55,629 nucleotides of DNA, taken from assembly GCA_002751075.1 (NCBI GenBank), contig NAOQ01000030.1, forward strand, positions 20,220 through 75,848, read 5' to 3'. Position 1 is the first letter of the stretch. Each line of letters opens with the position of its first letter. The stretch is from Ichthyophonus hoferi (Eukaryota > Opisthokonta > Ichthyosporea > Ichthyophonida > Ichthyophonidae). The position numbers and the translations under genes are program-made. Below, piece by piece: positions 49,181 to 55,629 of the stretch. Under the pieces are notes generated by a model. The model was given only the letters and a program-made list of their open reading frames with translations. It was not told the origin of the DNA and ran no database searches.

Positions 49181-52100
49181 ATGGTAGGGGAAGGCCGTCA
49201 GGGGCGTCAGAAAGATGGCCATAGCAACAGTACAGCCAAAGAGGCGCCTAGGGTATATGTTACTCTTAAACAGATGGACGAGGTCTCAGATGCTATTACT
49301 CGCTTGAAACAGGCAGAGCATTTCAAAAGAGAGAGGTATGTATAGGATGCCTTATCAAGGTGTCTTGTCTGTATGTTTATTGGTGGATTTGGGTAGAAGA
49401 GGAATGTGGAGGGAGATTGTGATTGGATACTAGTGAGTACCTATTGGCAGGTATATGTGCATATATATAGACATGGGTGTTACGATTATAGGAGGTAGTA
49501 GGGTTGGTAGAGAGGACCACATGGATAATGTATATATATACAGGTTGATTATGTAGGGGGAGGATGGTGAAGGGTTGATATAGACATGTGTATGGACCTA
49601 GGAATAGGTAGAGGAGGTAAAGCTGTAGATGTGATTGGATATGTGTCAGGGAATGGATGTGCCTCAAAATATATGCACAGAGACATGTATTAAATATATA
49701 GAGCCCACCCCATTGGCTCTGGTGCTAATGGCTTCCTTCTATAGGGTTATGGCGTTTATTCATAGCCATGGCTTAGGATTGGGCGTGGGGGAAGGCGCAG
49801 TGAGTACTACCAATAAAGGGAAAGGTGCGTGTAGTGTATACCATGCTAATACATGCATATGTGTATGTGTATACGTATTAGTAGATGCATTGACTTAATA
49901 CATCTATATATTTATGGGACTTGTGTAGGTATTCCATGTAGACATGAGGCCAACACACATATATACGTATATAAGGGCAGGATGACAGAACAGAGGGGAG
50001 AAACATTAAATAAAGAGGTGATGAGGGGTAGTGGTAATGATATGTTTTATGGTACTATGTTTTATATGGGCAGGTACTATGAGCATAAGCTATAGGATTA
50101 ACCTATAAAGGGTAGGATAGATAGTAAAAGGGAGGGGGGATCTAGGCTCTGTGGCTGAATCCTTGCTTCACTGTGGTAGTCTAACCTATATTCCTTCTCT
50201 CATCTTCTCTTTATTAGAACGCCCTGTTGACCAATCGTCGCACGAAAATGAAAATGGGCAAACCAAACTATTCAACGGAAGCACTCCCATCTCTGGTAGA
50301 GCATCCAGTACAAACGAGCCATCCAAGTCTAATACCTCACATCGGACCATAGATGGGAAACAGTCATTAGTGGAGGGAAAGGGAAAGGGGCACGAAGAGG
50401 GGGGTGAACGAGGGAGCGGAGGAAGAGACAGAGGTACTACCACTAGTAGGCATGGAGTGACTGAGCGTGGGACAGGCAAGAAGGGAGAGGCTAGGGCCAC
50501 CACAAGGCAGAGGTAGTATGTGTAGACAGGGAGGGTTGGGCCGGGCGGCCTTGTGTGGATAGGATGGTGTATGTATGCTTTTGTTTTTACTGTGTTTGAT
50601 TGGTAGTTATTAATGGCCCTATGGTTTTGGGTGGTGGATGTGGTAGGAGTAGTCAGGGTAAAGGTTATCACTATGATTACTGATTACTGGTAGAGTTGAT
50701 TGTAATAACGATGGGGCTTACCATGGTGGCGGCATTGTGTTGAGCTTGAGTTGGACTTGAGAGATCTATTTTATTTCCACATGTTGCATATATTTTGTGA
50801 ATATACGTGCTTATGAGGGTGCATACTATGTTTTCTTATGTGTCTATATAGAGCGGCATAGTCTCTTTATGTTGTATGGCCTTACCATGATATCAAGGCA
50901 ATGATTTGTTCACATGACAATATAGGCCGTTGACTACTAATGGTATATAGTATTACATTACATCATTATGTGCCAACAGCCTTATGCCATTATATTCCTT
51001 TATGATATATTATGTTTTTGACCCCGTATAGGCCATTACTAGCCGGGGTTCTCTGTGAGGTTTATAATTTAGAGTTCTACCAACGCTAGATTTTAAAGGT
51101 TGCATTATTGCGAATAATCACTTTAAACGCCCTATCATATGAGCAGCTTAATTAACAGTAAGCCAATTATGGATGATTTGTGATAATTTTTAAAGGCTAC
51201 AAGTTATATCTGGTATACTAGCTAAGGACCAATAAGGGCATATCCCTGCCATTAATATTACTTCAATTAGTATTTATATACTTGCCAATAGTCTATTACT
51301 TGGTATTTTGTTATAGTCTCTCCTATCGTTCATCTGTAATCATATCAACTCCTGTATAGTCTATTATGGAGCTTACGTATTGATTGGAGGCATTTGATAG
51401 GTCCAATGATATGCCCAGGGCATCCTCTGATAGGTCAACTGGTTACACCACTGAGTTCAGTCGAGGTAAGAGGAGGTAAAGGTCACAGATATCTTAAACA
51501 TTGATCAAGAATTGAAGAAGCCTATTGGATGCTATTTTTATATACATAGATGGGGCTGAATACAACAAGCAACTATTGGTTGAAGGCAATGGTAGCATAT
51601 ATTAATGTAGGGGTAGATATGGATTGGGATATAAGGCAGAGAAAGACGAAGAAGTTAATGTACATGTTATACACCTCTGTATGTAAGTCTGGCACTGCGG
51701 ATATAAATGACGAGCCTCACTCGTGTGTTTTTGTATAACAATTTATATGTAGGCAGTTATATATATGCCTGATTCTGTTAATATTCATGTACATACTGTG
51801 TATCAATCTGGATATATCCCTGGTTATAAAGCTATCTATATGTGCAATTTATTTTTAATTTGGTTTCTACTGGTTGCTTTTTACTATTGCCTATATGTAC
51901 CTCACCAGTGCACACAGGAACATAGCCTTCTTGTGGGTACAGGTCGAGGGAGGTGGGGGTCATGCATACTTCATACCACCAGTTGGGTAGATACAGAGGA
52001 GACAAGGAAAAACTATATGTAGTCTTATTACCTTTATAAGTTGCAACAACACATAATGCACTAACTTATTGTCGGCCCGGCCACTAAACTGCTTACCACA

Positions 52101-55100
52101 ATATGCATTTTCTTGTTTTCTTTGGTTTCTCTATGTTTTTTGTCATTATCAATTATATGTTCTTTCTATTTCTACCTCCTTTATATCTCTGTGCTACCTA
52201 CTTTCTATCTTTCTTTCTTTTCATAGCTTTCACCCTATCGATATGCTATTCTCTTCATTGATTCCTCTCTATGTCATGCCCACCCACCCCTCTCCGCTCT
52301 CCCTCTCCCCTCTCTCTTATATCTATGTTATCTTTGCTATACATACACAGTGTCCACAGCCAGTGAGTCTGAAGGAGGCAAGAAGATCTGGCAGCCAGGC
52401 GACCCTTACATCAAAACTGGGCCGACCGACCCTTCTAATGTAATGCGCGACCCCTTCCTCGCTATGATGGCCCCCCAGAGAGTCTTACAGGCCATGCAGC
52501 TGGAATCCCACCGTGAGAGGAGGAGGAAATCCCCTGCTAGAGACGGGTAGGGTGTACCCATTATTATTATTATATGTTCTTTCTTATGTGCATACACAAA
52601 TACCCCTACCGATAGTCACCCTAGAAGTATAATGTTAGGTCCATACCTTAATATGGACAGATAAGGTGGGGCTTGTCTGTGGTTATGAGGTGTGGTTGCT
52701 ATGGTTACTGATACTTATTGCATGTATTATGTATTATCACATGGCCTGCGTGGTCTTGTAGTGTACCAGTGGGTGACCATTGGCTGCTATGTGCCTGGTA
52801 TAGGAGGAGACAAGCCACATGATGATCTAGGGTGATCTAACGTCTTTTTGATCTAGGGTGATCTAACGTCTTTTTGACGTACTATTTTCAAGAGGTGCTC
52901 TAAACAACCATTTTTAGTCAATAGGAACTAGGTATCAAGGCAGGCCTGTGTGTGTTTATTTAGAGCACAGTTTCTATATAATGACGTATGCTATGACCAA
53001 CCGTCACAGGGAGCCAATGGAGTTTGGAGAGCGTAGTCGTGATTGGGGAAATACACCAGACTACTCTGAAGGTAAGGACTAAGAGATTATAACCTGGACA
53101 TCCCATTGGCTTGATGTATGTATCTATCCAATCATATGTCTAGCTCGCATTCAATTTTTAATTATGCGCATGGGTCATTTGGTCATATCTCCTGCCTAGC
53201 ACCTATTGGTTCTTCCTAATATAGCATATTATAATACAATATAATATAGTATAATATATAATAACATAATTGGGCGATGCCTCCTGCTATTCCTTGGGGT
53301 TTATGTGTGGCTTGAGTCCTGCCCAACCCTGTTGTCTGTCCCTTTCCCCTCTTCCCCCTCTCCTCTTTTCCTGTAGGGGCCCCTCTAGAGGGGATGGTAG
53401 GCCTGCTATTTATCAGCTAATCTCTTTCCCTTTAGATCGTCACCAAGGAATGGACAAACAAATGTATAGCGACCAGGATCAGGAGCACCAATTACAACAC
53501 GACAGAAAGCTGTGGGATCCCTCCGATGCGTTTACTAGGGGGGGTCCATGGAGAGGAGGGGAAGATAGGAAGGGGGATTTACTGGTGAGGTCCCCTGGAC
53601 AGATAGAAAGGGATAATAGAGATAAGAGGGATAGCCATGTAAACAAGGAGGCAATAGACGGGGAGTACCAGCCAGCTAAGAAGAAGCCTGGCAAAGGGGC
53701 CAGTGGGAGATCGCAGGACAGACTCGGCCAGAGTTCTAGTAGTGAGAATGAGCATACAGAGGAGGAAGGGCTAGAGGGGGAAGATGATAATATAGATGAA
53801 GAAGAACAGGCTAGAGAGTATGATTCACGGCGACGTAGAAGGGCCCCCAGGAGGAGGGAAAGCGGGGAGGATTCGGATGACTATAATACATCGGAAGGAG
53901 AAGGAGAGAATGAGGAGGATAATAACGATTATATTACATCGTCAGAAGATGAGGAGGAGGCGGAGGAGGAGGCGGAGGGGAATGAAGAGGTAGAGAAGAA
54001 GGTGACAGTTGGCAAACATGGCCCTCATACAGTGGAGGAAGAGCTAGCACGAAAAGAGGCACAATCCCAATGCCACACTGCGGCAAGGATGTGTGAGAAA
54101 CTGCAGCTGCTTCGTAAGGTAAGGCTAAGGCTTTATGTTTATACATGTATAGACCTAGGCCAGCTGCATGGTCCAGCATACATATGGGGGTGCATGTGTT
54201 CTATATATGATGGTATTCATTCTGTGCTGTATAGAGTGCCCTAGATTACAGTTATCTATCTTTCCCTCTTTCCATTGCACTTATTCGTTGTATATCAGGC
54301 GCATGGGTATAAAAGAGTAGATTGGTTTGCTTTCTAGACCTATCATTGTCTTTAATAAAAACGTAATATTTCTAGTACAGTATATAGTATATTGGTCAGA
54401 TCACAATTCTTTATCACAGTAGACTTGTCCATTTTCCCTTCTTGTCTGTTAGTTGCTACCTTCTCCTCATCTGATTTTTTCCTTACATACCAGACACTTC
54501 AACCTAGCAACACCCACGGATTGGCTAAGATGTGTACCATGGCAACGGAGATCTATCAACGCTATGGTAATGCCTTATTGGCTGACCCGGTGTATGCACA
54601 CGCCAAAAATGTTGAACACGTATGTACAATACTCATAAACCATTCTTAATTCTGTTCACTGATAGGCTAACCTGTCGTCAAGGCAACACTACACCATGCC
54701 ATACATGTATGTATATACGTACTACGTATTGGTAGGCCAGGAAGTGGTTGTAATATATTACAATATTGACAGTCAATAATGAGGGTGAAACCAGTGCCCA
54801 CCTTGCAGTGATCCTTTCTCCTTTTCTCTTTCCTTTTCCTTAACACATTCTTATCATCCCCTGCAGGCCATATGGCAGCATGGCTTTTACCAGAATGTCG
54901 AAGTATATCGACGAATCATAAAGCACATACAGACCGTCATTACCAATAAGCAGACGGAGGCCCAAAGCCTAGCCCTTCAGGGCTGGAACTCTACCGTGCA
55001 GCAGCACTATCAGAATGACATGGCTGCTGGCTCTCGTCTCTTGGCCTATGTTAAGGCCGAGTTTACCGGCTTCCTATCACGCGCTATTGAGTTTTATCAG

Positions 55101-55629
55101 AGTGTAATCAACCAATTACAGGTGAGTAGTGTGAGTAGGGGTGGCGGGATGACGCAGGTGAATGGTGAATGCGAGAACGTATTGATTGGGAAGAAATCAT
55201 CACAAGTGTATACTATACTCTCCTATTCATTCATAGTAATTACATATTCAAGGATATGTGCACAAACCATGGTACAAAGCATTACATACATATACACCTC
55301 TGGAATATACCACCCGTTCTATTTCTTGCTCTCTGTTTCACTATAGCTTTATCTTCACCCATGGTTTTATGTGCCTGGCCTCCTTTCTCTTCTCCCTCTT
55401 GCCATTAGTGCATGTCACCGTAGCCGAGGTAACGCGGGTAAGGGGTTCCCTATTGACTCTATGATTATCATTTACCACCTGCTCCCAGCATAAATATAAG
55501 TTTCGCATTGAGGTGCGAGAAGACAATGACAATACAGGCGGTGGATTTAGCGATAATCTCTGGCTGGCAGTCAAGCCTCTGAGTGCAGCAGGAGCACACA
55601 GGCACACCAAGTTAGCCATTCTTATATGG
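49181..55629 (+). CDS. SMG6: SMG6/EST1A, nonsense-mediated decay endonuclease (5' part, runs off the window)
   Basis: SMG6 cuts mRNAs undergoing nonsense-mediated decay through a C-terminal PIN domain, which lies beyond this window. Exons: 49181-49335, 49745-49824, 50218-50512, 51401-51465, 52351-52546, 53010-53071, 53436-54118, 54494-54619, 54867-55121, 55489 to the end. All phases agree, giving 686 residues so far. Residues 1-512 are low-complexity, charged and poorly conserved, as in known SMG6 proteins, with a long Glu/Asp/Arg-rich block in exon 7. Family recognition rests on exons 8-10, the start of the 14-3-3/TPR-like domain: KNVEH|AIWQHGFYQNVEVYRR, FLSRAIEFYQSVINQLQ, KYKFRIEV, SDNLWLAVKPLS, RHTKLAIL. 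Two N-terminal segments (KKIWQPGDPYIKTG near 209-222, RKLWDPSDAFTRGG near 308-321) resemble exon-junction-complex binding motifs. Exon 2 is assigned on splice sites and phase only. Confidence 0.85.
52824..52876. repeat. 26-base tandem duplication (SMG6 intron)
   Basis: GATCTAGGGTGATCTAACGT followed by CTTTTT occurs twice in a row with period 26. It is intronic, with no apparent role. Confidence 0.85.

Noticed and set aside
50186-50671. 161-codon minus-strand Pro/Thr/Ser-rich ORF
   Set aside because: It is the antisense shadow of the SMG6 exon at 50218-50512.
52069-52443. 124-codon hydrophobic plus-strand ORF
   Set aside because: Most of it is the pyrimidine-rich SMG6 intron upstream of the 52351 exon, read in another frame.
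53377-53398. Possible 20-base micro-exon of SMG6
   Set aside because: It has an acceptor and donor, but including it breaks the phase between the exons at 53010-53071 and 53436-54118.
1-55629. tRNA genes, rRNA, CRISPR arrays, bacterial operons
   Set aside because: None were seen. The intron structure and repeats are eukaryotic.

Overview
The window is eukaryotic nuclear DNA from a draft assembly. It is AT-rich with short GT-AG introns, many microsatellites and two runs of N. Four host genes could be recognised by reading exons and checking splice phase by hand: PAN2 (complete), an IMPACT/YIH1-type gene (complete), SMG6/EST1A (5' part) and a GH28 polygalacturonase (5' end missing). SMG6, IMPACT and PAN2 together suggest an animal or a close opisthokont relative. 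GH28 is unusual in animals, so an early-branching animal or a unicellular relative is possible, but I cannot name the organism.

Layout. 0-19 kb is gene-poor and repeat-rich. It holds a decayed Tc1/mariner-like transposon (151-1773), tandem repeats at 6.1-6.7 and 7.6-8.0 kb, the last exon of an unrecognised minus-strand gene (8189-8899), and a field of broken Ty1/copia-type LTR element fossils (4.1-5.8 and 11.9-18.6 kb). Part of that field is a large head-to-head inverted repeat. PAN2 fills 18.9-35.7 kb on the minus strand in 30 phase-consistent exons. 35.7-46 kb is mostly AT-rich spacer with the GH28 gene (39.3-40.9 kb, minus) and a MITE-like element (43.8-44.4 kb) that shares its end sequences with the 151-1773 transposon. 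IMPACT (46.0-48.0 kb, minus) and SMG6 (from 49.2 kb, plus, running off the window) are divergently arranged over about 1.2 kb.

How the genes relate. PAN2 trims poly(A) tails, SMG6 is the nonsense-mediated-decay endonuclease, and IMPACT tunes translation through GCN2. So three of the four recognised genes act on mRNA stability or translation, although their closeness may be chance.

The least expected signal is the 7556-8038 tandem array. Each of its three units has a TATA-like stretch about 45 nt before a short ORF, and all three ORFs encode nearly the same hydrophobic, signal-peptide-like sequence. The two runs of N (about 10.5 and 34.4 kb) are each flanked by the same sequence on both sides, which looks like an assembly artefact.
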